Of a stretch of DNA of 64,000 bases, positions 45,057-54,106 are shown one piece after another (the stretch's first letter is position 1; every line of letters begins with the position of its first letter). The notes beneath the pieces were generated by a model, which had not been told where the DNA came from, searched no databases, and saw nothing but the letters and a program-made list of their open reading frames with translations. The stretch comes from JACVRW01 sp963808545 (lineage in GTDB: Bacteria; Actinomycetota; Thermoleophilia; Solirubrobacterales; Thermoleophilaceae). The stretch spans positions 124,001-188,000 of the forward strand of contig CAWEGB010000008.1 of NCBI GenBank assembly GCA_963808545.1, given 5' to 3'. The position numbers were made by a program, and so were the translations under genes.

Positions 45057-46427
45057 ATGTCTGCCGCCCGGTATTCGCTGTTCGACAAGATCTGGGAGGC
45101 CCACGAGGTCGCCCCCGGGATCCTCTACGTCGACCTCCACCTGGTGCACGAGGTCACGTCGCCGCAGGCGTTCGAGTCGCTGCGGCTGGCCGGCCGCCCG
45201 GTGCGCCGCCCGGACCGGACCCTGGCCACGGCCGACCACAACGTGCCCACCGACGGGTCCACCGCCGCCGCCCAGATCCGCGACCAGCTCTCGCGCGTCC
45301 AGGTGGAGGTGCTCGAGCGCAACGCGCAGGAGTTCGGCGTGCCGATCTACTCGCTCGGCTCGACCCGTCAGGGGATCGTCCACGTGATCGGGCCGGAGCT
45401 CGGCGTGACCCAGCCGGGCATGACGATCGTGTGCGGGGACTCGCACACCTCCACCCACGGCGCCTTCGGGGCCCTGGCCTTCGGCATCGGCACGAGTGAG
45501 GTCGAGCACGTGCTGGCCACACAGACTCTGGCCCAGCGCAAGCCGAGGTCGATGCGCATCCTCTACTCGGGCGAGCTCGGCTTCGGCGTGACCGCCAAGG
45601 ACCTGATTCTCGGCACGATCGGGCGCATCGGGGTATCCGGTGGGGTGGGCCACGTGATCGAGTACGCCGGCGGGCCGGTCGAGGGGCTCTCGATGGAGGG
45701 CCGCATGACGATCTGCAACATGACCATCGAGGCCGGCGGTCGCGCCGGGATGATCGCCCCCGACGACACGACCTTCGAGTGGGTCGAGGGCCGCGAGGCA
45801 GCGCCCGACCCGCTGCCGCTGGACGAGTGGCGCACCCTCCACACCGATGAGGGAGCCGGATTCGATCGCGAGGTCGAGATCGACGCCGGTGAGCTCTCCC
45901 CGCAGGTCACCTGGGGCACGACGCCCGGCATGGTCGTGGACGTGACCGCCGACGTGCCCGAGCCGCGCGACGACTCGGAGGAGCGCGCTCTCGAGTACAT
46001 GGCGCTCCGCACGGGGACCCCGATGCGCGAGATCGAGCTCGACCGCGTCTTCATCGGCTCCTGCACGAACTCCCGCATAGGCGACCTGCGCGAGGCGGCC
46101 GAGATGGTGAGGGGCCGGCGGGTGGCCGGCAGCGTGGAGGCGATGGTGGTGCCGGGCTCGCAGCAGGTCAAGCAGCAGGCCGAGGCCGAGGGGCTCGACG
46201 AGGTGTTCCGCAGCGCCGGGTTCGACTGGCGCTCGGCGGGCTGCTCGATGTGCCTCGGCATGAACCCGGACATCGCGGCGCCCGGGGAACGGGTGGCCTC
46301 GACCTCGAACCGCAACTTCGAGGGGCGTCAGGGCCGCGGGGCCCGCTCGCACCTGGTGAGCCCGAAGATGGCGGCCGCTGCCGCCATCGAGGGACGCTTC
46401 GTGGACATCCGAGAGTGGGAGGCCTGA
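45057..46427 (+). CDS. leuC: 3-Isopropylmalate dehydratase large subunit
   Basis: A 456-residue [4Fe-4S] aconitase-family subunit isomerising 2- to 3-isopropylmalate with LeuD. Cluster cysteines lie in 'FIGSCTNSRIGDL' and 'GCSMCLGMNPD'. 'CGDSHTSTHGAFGALAFGIG' and 'NRNFEGRQGRGARSHL' are also typical. A strong GAGGAGGAG ribosome binding site precedes ATG 45057. It shares one base with leuD (TGATG). With the downstream citramalate synthase it probably also processes citramalate. Confidence 0.97.
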   Translation: MSAARYSLFDKIWEAHEVAPGILYVDLHLVHEVTSPQAFESLRLAGRPVRRPDRTLATADHNVPTDGSTAAAQIRDQLSRVQVEVLERNAQEFGVPIYSLGSTRQGIVHVIGPELGVTQPGMTIVCGDSHTSTHGAFGALAFGIGTSEVEHVLATQTLAQRKPRSMRILYSGELGFGVTAKDLILGTIGRIGVSGGVGHVIEYAGGPVEGLSMEGRMTICNMTIEAGGRAGMIAPDDTTFEWVEGREAAPDPLPLDEWRTLHTDEGAGFDREVEIDAGELSPQVTWGTTPGMVVDVTADVPEPRDDSEERALEYMALRTGTPMREIELDRVFIGSCTNSRIGDLREAAEMVRGRRVAGSVEAMVVPGSQQVKQQAEAEGLDEVFRSAGFDWRSAGCSMCLGMNPDIAAPGERVASTSNRNFEGRQGRGARSHLVSPKMAAAAAIEGRFVDIREWEA

Positions 46428-47032
46428 TGGACCCCGTGCGTGTCGTGGAGGGCGAGGTGGCGGTGCTGGACCGCGACGACGTGGACACCGACCAGATCAT
46501 CCCCAAGCAGTTCCTCAAGCGGGTGGAGCGCACCGGCTTCGGGGAGTTCCTGTTCTTCGACTGGGCCAAGCAGGCGGGCTGGGACCTGCCCAACCACCCC
46601 ATCCTGGCCACTGGGCGCAACTTCGGCTGCGGCTCTTCGCGCGAGCACGCGCCCTGGGCTCTGGAGGACTACGGCTTCAAGGCCGTGGTGGCGCCCAGCT
46701 TCGCCGACATCTTCTACTCCAACTGCACGAAGATCGGGCTGCTGCCGGTCACGCTCGACGAGGCCGACGTGAAGGAGCTGATGGCGGCCAAGCATGCGCG
46801 CATCGACCTCGAGGAGCAGGAGATCTCGTTCGCCGGGCGCCAGCTGCCGTTCGACATCGATCCCGAGATCGCGCGCCGGTTGCTGGAGGGACTCGACGAC
46901 ATCGGCGTGACCCTGCAGCAGCAGCACGAGATCGACCGCTACGAGGCCGAGCGCCAGCGCAGCGGGCCGGTCACCACGACGCTCGCGGAAACCGACCGCT
47001 CGCAGGCACCGCCTGCTCGCCACACGGCATGA
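46427..47032 (+). CDS. leuD: 3-Isopropylmalate dehydratase small subunit
   Basis: A 201-residue swivel-domain subunit of isopropylmalate isomerase. 'DDVDTDQIIPKQFLKRVERT', 'NFGCGSSREHAPWALEDYGF' and 'VAPSFADIFYSNCTKIGLLP' are diagnostic. It starts at ATG 46427 on the last base of leuC and overlaps the methyltransferase gene by ATGA, so the cluster is tightly coupled. Confidence 0.96.
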   Translation: MDPVRVVEGEVAVLDRDDVDTDQIIPKQFLKRVERTGFGEFLFFDWAKQAGWDLPNHPILATGRNFGCGSSREHAPWALEDYGFKAVVAPSFADIFYSNCTKIGLLPVTLDEADVKELMAAKHARIDLEEQEISFAGRQLPFDIDPEIARRLLEGLDDIGVTLQQQHEIDRYEAERQRSGPVTTTLAETDRSQAPPARHTA

Positions 47033-47769
47033 CGCGCGACTGGGACGCGGCCACCTACGACCAGGTCTCCAATCCCCAGGTGGAGATGGCCAAGGGGGTG
47101 CTCGACCGGCTCGCCCTGGAGGGCGACGAAACCGTGCTCGACGCGGGCTGCGGCTCCGGGCGCGTGACTCAGATGCTGCTCGAGCGCCTCCCGGACGGCC
47201 ACGTGGTGGCGGTCGACCAGTCGGTATCCATGGTGGAGCACGCCCGCGAGGCGCTCGGGGACCGGGCCACGGTGTTCCAGGCCGACCTCGCCGAGCTCAC
47301 CCTGGACGAGCCCGTCGACGCGGTCTTCTCGAGCGCGGTCTTCCACTGGGTTCCCGATCACGAGCGCCTCTTCGCCCGCCTGCACGCCGTGCTGCGCCCG
47401 GGTGGGCAGCTGGTGGCGCAGTGCGGGGGAGAGGGCAATGTGGCCCGCTTCCACGCGGCGGCCGCGGAGGTCTCCTCTCAACCGCCCTACGCCGAGCATC
47501 TCAACGGTTGGCGGGGGCCGTGGAACTTCGCCGGGCCGGACGAGACCGCGCGGCGCCTCGACCACGCCGGTTTCAGCGAGGTCGAGACCTGGCTCCAGCC
47601 CTACCCGGTGGCGCCGGACGACCCGGTCGACTACCTGCGCACGGTCTGCCTCGGCTACCACGTCGAGCAGCTGCCCGAGGACCTGCGCGACGGCTTCGTG
47701 CACGCGGTGCTGGGCCGCTCGGGCCCCGAGCTCGACTACGTGCGGCTGAACATCCGGGCCGTGGCGTGA
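47029..47769 (+). CDS. SAM-dependent methyltransferase, Tam-like (trans-aconitate / isopropylmalate type)
   Basis: A 246-residue class I methyltransferase. 'WDAATYDQVSNPQVEMAKGV', the SAM motif 'VLDAGCGSGRVTQMLL', 'VAVDQSVSMVEHAREAL', 'FHWVPDHERLFARLHAVLRP' and 'GWRGPWNFAGPDETARRL' resemble trans-aconitate 2-methyltransferase (Tam). It is embedded between leuD and leuB with 4-base overlaps on both sides. The yeast enzyme Tmt1 methylates both trans-aconitate and 3-isopropylmalate, so a substrate from the leucine pathway is a natural suggestion. That substrate is inference. Confidence 0.85.
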   Translation: MTRDWDAATYDQVSNPQVEMAKGVLDRLALEGDETVLDAGCGSGRVTQMLLERLPDGHVVAVDQSVSMVEHAREALGDRATVFQADLAELTLDEPVDAVFSSAVFHWVPDHERLFARLHAVLRPGGQLVAQCGGEGNVARFHAAAAEVSSQPPYAEHLNGWRGPWNFAGPDETARRLDHAGFSEVETWLQPYPVAPDDPVDYLRTVCLGYHVEQLPEDLRDGFVHAVLGRSGPELDYVRLNIRAVA

Positions 47770-48788
47770 GCGCCCGCATCGTCACCCTGCCCGGGGACGG
47801 GATCGGCCCGGAGATCATGGCCGCCGCCGTGGAGATGCTGGGGGTCCTCGGCGAGTTCGAGTTCGACGAGCAGCTGATGGGCGGGTCGTCGATCGACGCC
47901 CACGGGATTGCGCTCACGGACGACGTGCTGGCCACCTGTCGCGCCGCCGACGCCGTCCTGTTGGCGGCCGTGGGCGGTCCCAAGTGGGACAGCACCGATC
48001 CGAGCGCGCCGCGTCCCGAGCAGGGCCTCCTCGGCCTGCGCAAGGGGCTCGGCCTGTTCGCCAACCTGCGCCCGGTGCGGCCGAGCCCGGCGCTGCTGGA
48101 CGCGAGCCCGCTCAAGCGTGAGCGCATCGAGGGCACCGACCTGCTGGTGGTGCGCGAGCTGACCGGCGGCATCTACTTCGGCGATCGCGGCCTCGACGGC
48201 GACACCGCCCACGACACCTGTGTCTACAGCGAGGGCGAGATCGAGCGCATCACCCGCGTGGCCTTCGATCTCGCTCGCACGAAGGTCACGAGCGTCGACA
48301 AGGCCAACGTGCTCGAGACCTCCCGCCTGTGGCGGAAGACCGTGGAGCGGGTGGCGGCCGGCGAGGAAGTGCCGCTCGACCACATGCTCGTCGACAACGC
48401 CGCCATGCAGCTGGTCGCGAACCCGAGCGAGTTCGACGTACTGCTCACCGAGAACCTGTTCGGCGACATCCTCAGCGACGAGGCCGCCATGCTCACGGGC
48501 TCGCTGGGAATGCTGCCGAGCGCCTCCCTGGGCGACGGCTCGGGGCCGGGCCTGTTCGAGCCGGTCCACGGCTCGGCGCCTGACATCGCAGGCACCGGGA
48601 CGGCCAACCCGCTCGCCATGTTCGGGTCGGTGGCGCTCATGCTCCGGCACGGACTGGCTATGGAGAACGAGGCGGCTGCCCTAGAATCCGCGGTCGATCG
48701 CGCGCTCGGGGATGGCCTTCGGACTCCGGACCTCGGCGGCGACGCCGGCACAGAGGCCGCCACCCGGGCGGTCCTCACGAATCTCTAG
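47766..48788 (+). CDS. leuB: 3-Isopropylmalate dehydrogenase
   Basis: A 340-residue beta-decarboxylating dehydrogenase. 'LPGDGIGPEIMAAAVEML', 'LLAAVGGPKWD', 'LLVVRELTGGIYFGDRG', 'TSVDKANVLETSRLWRK', metal-binding 'LTENLFGDILSDEAAMLTGS' and 'EPVHGSAPDIAGTGTANP'. The start is GTG 47766, overlapping the methyltransferase gene (GTGA). It is followed by ilvE after 9 bases. It may also oxidise 3-methylmalate in the citramalate route. Confidence 0.97.
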   Translation: MSARIVTLPGDGIGPEIMAAAVEMLGVLGEFEFDEQLMGGSSIDAHGIALTDDVLATCRAADAVLLAAVGGPKWDSTDPSAPRPEQGLLGLRKGLGLFANLRPVRPSPALLDASPLKRERIEGTDLLVVRELTGGIYFGDRGLDGDTAHDTCVYSEGEIERITRVAFDLARTKVTSVDKANVLETSRLWRKTVERVAAGEEVPLDHMLVDNAAMQLVANPSEFDVLLTENLFGDILSDEAAMLTGSLGMLPSASLGDGSGPGLFEPVHGSAPDIAGTGTANPLAMFGSVALMLRHGLAMENEAAALESAVDRALGDGLRTPDLGGDAGTEAATRAVLTNL

Positions 48789-48797
48789 GAGCAGTAC

Positions 48798-49730
48798 GTG
48801 AACACCGCGGATCTCATCTGGCTGAACGGAGAGTTCGTCGCCTGGGAGGACGCGAAGGTACACGTACTCACCCACGGGCTGCACTACGGCACCGGCGTGT
48901 TCGAGGGCATCCGCGCCTACGAGACCGATCGCGGTCCGGCGATCTTTCGCCATCAGGACCATCTCGACCGGCTCGAGAACTCGGCCAAGCTCTACTACAT
49001 GGACCTGCCCTTCTCGAAGGCGCAGCTGCGCGAGGTCACTCACGAGCTGATCTCCCGCAACGGCTTCAAGAGCTGCTACATCCGCCCGCTGGTCTACCGC
49101 GGCTACGGGCCGATGGGACTCAACCCGCTGGACAACCCGGTGGAGGCGATGATCGCCGTCTGGGAGTGGGGCGCCTACCTGGGCGAGGAGGGCAAGCGCA
49201 ACGGCGTGCGCGGACGCGTGTCGTCCTACCGGCGCATCTCGTCCGACTCCCTGATCCCGAGCTCCAAGGCGTGCGGCCAGTACCTGAACTCGGTGCTCGC
49301 CAAGATCGAGTCGCTCAAGTCCGGCTACGAAGAGGCGATCCTCCTCGACGACAAGGGCAACGTCTGCGAGGGCACCGGGGAGAACGTCTTCGTCATCAAG
49401 GACGGCGTGATCCACACGCCGCCCCAGAGCGCGGCGATCCTCGACGGCATCAACCGCAAGTCGGCCATTCAGATCGCACGCGATCTCGGCCACGAGGTGG
49501 TGGAGCGAGACATCTCCCGCGCCGAGGTCACGCTCGCGGACGAGGTGTTCCTCACCGGCACGGCGGCCGAGCTCACGCCGCTGCGCGAGATCGACGACAT
49601 CGCGATCGGCGACGGCACGCCGGGGCCGATCACCCGCGAGGTCCAGCGCGTGTTCGAGGACGCGCTGTGCGGACGCGAGCCCCGCTACGCCGACTGGCTC
49701 GATCTGGTGCCGGTGGCATCGCAGGCGTGA
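48798..49730 (+). CDS. ilvE: Branched-chain amino acid aminotransferase
   Basis: A 310-residue fold IV PLP aminotransferase. 'HVLTHGLHYGTGVFEGIRAY', the PLP lysine in 'PSSKACGQYLNSVLAKIES', and 'GTGENVFVIKDGVIHTP' / 'FLTGTAAELTPLREID'. It performs the last step for leucine, valine and isoleucine. GTG 48798 has an AGGAG ribosome binding site. It overlaps the citramalate synthase gene by GTGA. Confidence 0.95.
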   Translation: MNTADLIWLNGEFVAWEDAKVHVLTHGLHYGTGVFEGIRAYETDRGPAIFRHQDHLDRLENSAKLYYMDLPFSKAQLREVTHELISRNGFKSCYIRPLVYRGYGPMGLNPLDNPVEAMIAVWEWGAYLGEEGKRNGVRGRVSSYRRISSDSLIPSSKACGQYLNSVLAKIESLKSGYEEAILLDDKGNVCEGTGENVFVIKDGVIHTPPQSAAILDGINRKSAIQIARDLGHEVVERDISRAEVTLADEVFLTGTAAELTPLREIDDIAIGDGTPGPITREVQRVFEDALCGREPRYADWLDLVPVASQA

Positions 49731-51352
49731 CGAGCCTTGGTGCAAGCGCCGGGCCGGCGCGCAGCGATGGTCTCATCACCGTCTACGACACCACCCTGCG
49801 CGACGGCATGCAGGGTGAGGGGATGTCGCTGTCGGCCGAGGAGAAGGTACGGGTGGCCCACGCGCTCGACGATCTCGGCGTGCACCTGATCGAGGCCGGC
49901 TTTCCGGCCTCCAACCCGAAGGAGGAGGCGCTCTTCGACCTGCTCTCGCGGGAGACCTTCGACACCGCCGACATCGTCGCCTTCGGGATGACCCGGCGGC
50001 GCAACCTGGCCGCCGACGAGGACCCTGCGCTTCGCCTGCTGGCCGAGAGCTTCGCCCCGGTGTGCACGCTGGTGGGCAAGACCTGGTCGCTCCACCTGGA
50101 GAAGGTCACGCAGGTGGACCCCGAGGACAACCTGCGCATGATCGCCGACTCCGTGGCCTTCCTGGTCGCGGAGGGCAAACGCGTGATCTACGACCCGGAG
50201 CACTTCTTCGACGCGTTCCGCGACGACTCCGAGTACGCGCTGCGCTGCCTGCGGGCCGCCGCCGAGGCGGGCGCCGAGAACGTCACCCTGTGCGACACCA
50301 ACGGGTCCTCGCTGCCGGCGGAGGTCGCCGCGGCCACGGCGCGAGTGGTGGCCGAGCTCGGGGACCGGGTTCAGGTGGGAATCCACACGCACGACGACGC
50401 CGGCTGTGGCGTGGCCAACACGCTGGTGGCGATCGACGCGGGGGCCCGGCTCGTCCAGGGCACCATGAACGGCTACGGCGAGCGTTGCGGCAACGCCAAC
50501 CTCATCTCGATCCTCCCGGCCCTGGAGCTGAAGCTCGGCTTCGAGTCGATCGGGCGCGAGCGCCTGCAGCGGCTGACCGAGATCTCCCACCTGGTGGACG
50601 AGATCTGCAACGTCACCCCCAATCCGAATCAGCCCTACGTGGGCGCCAACGCCTTCGCCCACAAGGGCGGGATGCACGTGGCCGGCATCAACCGCGACGC
50701 CCGCACCTTCGAGCACATCGAGCCGGCGGAGGTGGGCGCCGACCGGCGCGTGTTGATCTCCGAGCTGTCGGGAAAGGGCACGGTGCAGGCGCGCAGCGAC
50801 GTGGACGGCGCCACCGCGGCGCGCGTGGTCGAGCGGGTCAAGGATCTCGAGAATCGCGGCTATCAGTTCGAGGCGGCCGACGGTTCCTTCGACCTCCTGA
50901 TCCGCAAGGAGACCGGCGAGTACGAGCCGCTGTTCCGGCTCGAGTCGTGGCGGGCGATCGTCGAGAAGCGCGAGGACGGCCGGGTGGAGACCGAGGCCAC
51001 GATCAAGATCTGGGTCGAGGGCGAGCGCTACGTGCGCACCGCCGAGGGCGACGGGCCGGTTCACGCTCTCGACCGGGCGCTGCGCTCGGCCATCGGCGAG
51101 CGCTACCCACAGCTGCACGACATCGAGCTGGTGAACTTCAAGGTGCGCATCCTGGACGAGCGCAAGGGCACGGCAGCGGTCACCCGTGTGCTCCTGGACG
51201 CCAGCGACGGGCATGACACGTGGGGCTCCATCGGCGTGTCCGAGAACATCATCGAGGCGAGCTGGGAAGCACTGGTCGACTCGCTCGAGGCCGGGATGCT
51301 GCCCGCCCGCACGCAGGGGACGAGGACCCAAGCCGCGCTCACGCCGCCGTGA
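49727..51352 (+). CDS. cimA: (R)-Citramalate synthase (CimA type)
   Basis: A 541-residue LeuA-family enzyme. 'VYDTTLRDGMQGEGMSLSAE' is the CimA version of the active-site motif (LeuA has GEQSPG). Also 'HTHDDAGCGVANTLVAIDAG', 'NGYGERCGNANLISILPALE' and a C-terminal LeuA-like regulatory domain. It would condense pyruvate and acetyl-CoA, giving 2-oxobutyrate through LeuCD and LeuB and so isoleucine without threonine. GTG 49727 overlaps ilvE. It overlaps the following aminotransferase gene (GTGA). Confidence 0.94.
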   Translation: MTSLGASAGPARSDGLITVYDTTLRDGMQGEGMSLSAEEKVRVAHALDDLGVHLIEAGFPASNPKEEALFDLLSRETFDTADIVAFGMTRRRNLAADEDPALRLLAESFAPVCTLVGKTWSLHLEKVTQVDPEDNLRMIADSVAFLVAEGKRVIYDPEHFFDAFRDDSEYALRCLRAAAEAGAENVTLCDTNGSSLPAEVAAATARVVAELGDRVQVGIHTHDDAGCGVANTLVAIDAGARLVQGTMNGYGERCGNANLISILPALELKLGFESIGRERLQRLTEISHLVDEICNVTPNPNQPYVGANAFAHKGGMHVAGINRDARTFEHIEPAEVGADRRVLISELSGKGTVQARSDVDGATAARVVERVKDLENRGYQFEAADGSFDLLIRKETGEYEPLFRLESWRAIVEKREDGRVETEATIKIWVEGERYVRTAEGDGPVHALDRALRSAIGERYPQLHDIELVNFKVRILDERKGTAAVTRVLLDASDGHDTWGSIGVSENIIEASWEALVDSLEAGMLPARTQGTRTQAALTPP

Positions 51353-52468
51353 CCGAATTCGTCCCGCTCGCCCGCCCGCTGGTGGGCGAGCGCGAGGAGG
51401 AGCTGCCTTCTCGAGACGCTGCGGTCGCGCCGCCTGTCGCTCGGTCCTCGGCTGGCGCAGTTCGAGTCGGCCTTCGCCGGCTGGCTCGGCGTCGAGCACG
51501 CGTCGGCGGTGTCGAGCGGCACCGCGGGACTCCACCTGGCGATCCGGGCGGCGGGGGTCGAGCCCGGCGACGACGTGGTCACCACGCCCTTCAGCTTCGT
51601 GGCCTCAGCCAACTGCCTGCTGTACGAGAACGCCCGGCCCGTCTTCTGCGACATCGACCCCCGCACGCTCAACCTCGACCCCGAGGCGGCCGCGGCGGCG
51701 GTCACCGATCGCACGACGGGCCTGCTGCCGGTGCACATCTTCGGTTACCCCGCCGACATGCCCGCCTTCGAGGCGCTCGCGGCCGACCGCGCCCTGTGGA
51801 TCGTGGAGGACACGTGCGAGGCGCTCGGGGCCCGGCACGGGGACGGCCCGGAGGTCGGCGCCCGCGGCAACCCTGCCGTCTTCGGGTTCTACCCCAACAA
51901 GCAGCTGACCACCGGCGAGGGCGGGATGGTGGTGAGCCCGGCCGAGGACGTGAAGACGCGCATCGACTCCGAACGCAACCAGGGGCGCGCCCCCGACATG
52001 GACTGGCTCGACCACGACCGCCTCGGCTTCAACTACCGCCTGGACGATCTCTCCTGCGCGCTGGGGATCGCCCAGCTCGAGCGCCTCGACTCGCTGCTCG
52101 GAGCACGGGCCCAGCTGGCCTCGCTCTACGGCGAGGCGCTCGCGGAGGTCGAGGGGCTCGGCCTGCCCTGCCCCGATCAGGACGGCGACCGGCGCAGCTG
52201 GTTCGTCTACGTCGTCCAACTGCCCGCCGGCACGGATCGCGACGACACCATTCGGGCGCTGCGTGAGCGCGGCGTGGACTCCAAGCCCTATCTGCCCGCG
52301 ATCCACCTGATGAGCTTCTACCGCGAGCGCTTTGGCCACCGGGAGGGCGAGTTCCCGGTCTGCGAGGACGTTGCCGCCCGCTCGCTGGCCCTGCCCTTCT
52401 TTCCCGAGCTCAGCGAAGGCCAGGTGGCCCGGGTGGTGGCGGCCCTGCGCGAGGTGCTCGGGCGCTAG
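51349..52468 (+). CDS. DegT/DnrJ/EryC1/StrS aminotransferase, frameshifted near the N-terminus
   Basis: GTG 51349 (overlapping cimA) starts 'TEFVPLARPLVGEREEEL', the usual opening of the family. After residue 19 the frame is lost. The +1 frame continues 'LLETLRSRRLSLGPRLAQFE' and then the whole domain: 'AVSSGTAGLHLAIRAAGVEP', 'TPFSFVASANCLLYENARPV', 'VEDTCEALGA' and the PLP lysine in 'GFYPNKQLTTGEGGMVV'. One extra C at 51406-51407 accounts for the break. An intact product could start only at GTG 51509, lacking about 50 residues. It is a sugar- or secondary-metabolite-type aminotransferase with no sugar genes nearby. Sequencing error is possible. Confidence 0.75.
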
Positions 52469-52480
52469 TGCCCTAGAGCC

Positions 52481-53077
52481 CTAGAGCTGCTTGACGAGGG
52501 CCACGAAGCCGGGCAGCCCGTGGGCCGGGGGCCGGTGGGCCACCTCGTCGAAGCCCTCCCGTGCGTACAGCGCTCGGGCCTCTTCGTTGGTGAGCGTCGT
52601 GTCCAGCGCGACGCAGGGCAGCGAGCGGCGGCGTGCCTCGCGGTCGGCCTCGGCCAGCAGGCTGCGGGCCACGCCGCGGCGCCGGAAGCGGGCGTCCGTG
52701 GCCAGGGCGTCGACATAGAAGGCGGCGGCCGGCGGGCTCGGTGAGGCGCGCCCGCCGAGCAGATACAGGCGCAGCGCGGCGGGCCAGCGCCACGGACTGG
52801 AGTGGCGCAGAGCGATGCGCAGGAAGGCCCGGGAGCGTTCCGCGGCCTCGTCGACGGGGAAGGCGGCCATCGCGCCGGCCACCTCGCCGTCCAGCTCTGC
52901 CAGCCAGACCCGCTCGGCGCTGGCCGCGTTGCCCTCGCTCGCGAAGGCCTGCTCCAGAGTCCGCAGGGCGCGCTCGCGACCACCGGAGAAGCGGTCGTAC
53001 ATGTCCACGGCGCTCACGTGGAGGAGGCGGGCCGCGACGGTCGCGTCAGCCGGGCGCGCCCTGCGTACCTCAGCCAA
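52481..53077 (-). CDS. GNAT family N-acetyltransferase
   Basis: A 198-residue single-domain GNAT. Acetyl-CoA motif 'FRRRGVARSLLAEADREARR' (R-x-x-G-x-A), beta strand 'YVDALATDARF', and 'LDTTLTNEEARALYAREGF'. It starts at TTG 53077, overlapping the stop of the upstream epimerase gene by 8 bases, so both are co-expressed. The acceptor is unknown. Confidence 0.82.
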   Translation of the reverse strand: MAEVRRARPADATVAARLLHVSAVDMYDRFSGGRERALRTLEQAFASEGNAASAERVWLAELDGEVAGAMAAFPVDEAAERSRAFLRIALRHSSPWRWPAALRLYLLGGRASPSPPAAAFYVDALATDARFRRRGVARSLLAEADREARRRSLPCVALDTTLTNEEARALYAREGFDEVAHRPPAHGLPGFVALVKQL

Positions 53078-54050
53078 TGGCCCGCACCGCTGCGCCCAGG
53101 CCCTCCTCGAGCGGGGTGGGCCGCCAGCCGAGCTCGCGCTGGGCCTTGGCCGACTGCGGCCGGGCGTTCCACAGGAAGAAGTAGAGCTGGCCCGCGGGCA
53201 GCAGCGGCGGCTGCCCGATCAGGCCCGCCACCGCCTCGCCGAGGCGGGCCAGCGGCCGGGCCACGGGAGCCGGCAGCACGGGTGGCACCCTGCCCCGGCC
53301 GGCCAGGCGGGCCGCGCTCCGGGCGATCTCGCGCACCGTCATGTGGCCGTCGCAGAGGATGTAGCGCTGGCCGGGCTCGCCGAGCTCGGCGGCCAAGAGC
53401 ACGCCGCGGGCGAGACCGGGCGAGTGCACCAAACCCATGCCGCCGGGCGGCAGAAAGGGCAGAGCCGCCCGCCGGGCCTCGATCACCGGCCGAAGCACGC
53501 CCTGCTCGAGCGAGGTCGCCTCGGCGTCGGGCCCGGGGCCGTACACCGCAGCGGGGTTGACGGTCACGAGCTCGGTGTCGCTGCCCTCGGCCGCCGCCCG
53601 GGCGAGCTGCTCGGCCCGCTGCTTGGAGCGCTCGTAGGGCGTGCCCTTCGGGTAGTCGGCCACCCGCGACTCGTCGAAGGCCTCGCCGGCCTCGGCGTGG
53701 AAGACGTCGATCGTGCTCACGTGCACCACGCGACGAACGCCCTCCCGGACCGCCGCCGTGACCACGCTGCCCGTGCCGCGGGCGTTCACGCGCTCGAAGA
53801 TCTGGGGGTCGCGGGTCCACTGCTCCGGGATGCCCATGGCGTTGACCACCAGATCGCAGCCGGCGACCGCCGGGCCCAGGGTCGAGGGCCGGATCACGTC
53901 CCCTCGGACCAGCTCGACCTCCGGCGGCAGCAGCCTCGATGCGCGGTCCGGATCACGCACCAGGGCCCGCACCTCGTCACCGCGCTCGGCCAGGGCGAGC
54001 GCGACGGCGTGTCCCACCCTGCCGGTGGCTCCGGTCACGAGCGCTCGCAC
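53070..54050 (-). CDS. NAD(P)-dependent epimerase/dehydratase family protein
   Basis: A 326-residue extended SDR. NAD motif 'VTGATGRVGHAVALALAERG', 'VNAMGIPEQW', 'VVHVSTIDVF', the catalytic 'PYERSKQRAEQLA' (Tyr-x3-Lys) and 'NPAAVYGPGPDA'. GTG 54050 is supported by TAGGAT on this strand (54064-54059), 8 bases upstream. It is divergent from argH, with back-to-back leaderless promoters in the 56-base gap. The substrate is unknown. Confidence 0.87.
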   Translation of the reverse strand: MRALVTGATGRVGHAVALALAERGDEVRALVRDPDRASRLLPPEVELVRGDVIRPSTLGPAVAGCDLVVNAMGIPEQWTRDPQIFERVNARGTGSVVTAAVREGVRRVVHVSTIDVFHAEAGEAFDESRVADYPKGTPYERSKQRAEQLARAAAEGSDTELVTVNPAAVYGPGPDAEATSLEQGVLRPVIEARRAALPFLPPGGMGLVHSPGLARGVLLAAELGEPGQRYILCDGHMTVREIARSAARLAGRGRVPPVLPAPVARPLARLGEAVAGLIGQPPLLPAGQLYFFLWNARPQSAKAQRELGWRPTPLEEGLGAAVRAIG

Positions 54051-54106
54051 GGCCGGGAATCCTAAGCGCTTGCCGGCCCGAGGGCGGGCGTAGACTCCGC
54101 GCCGGC

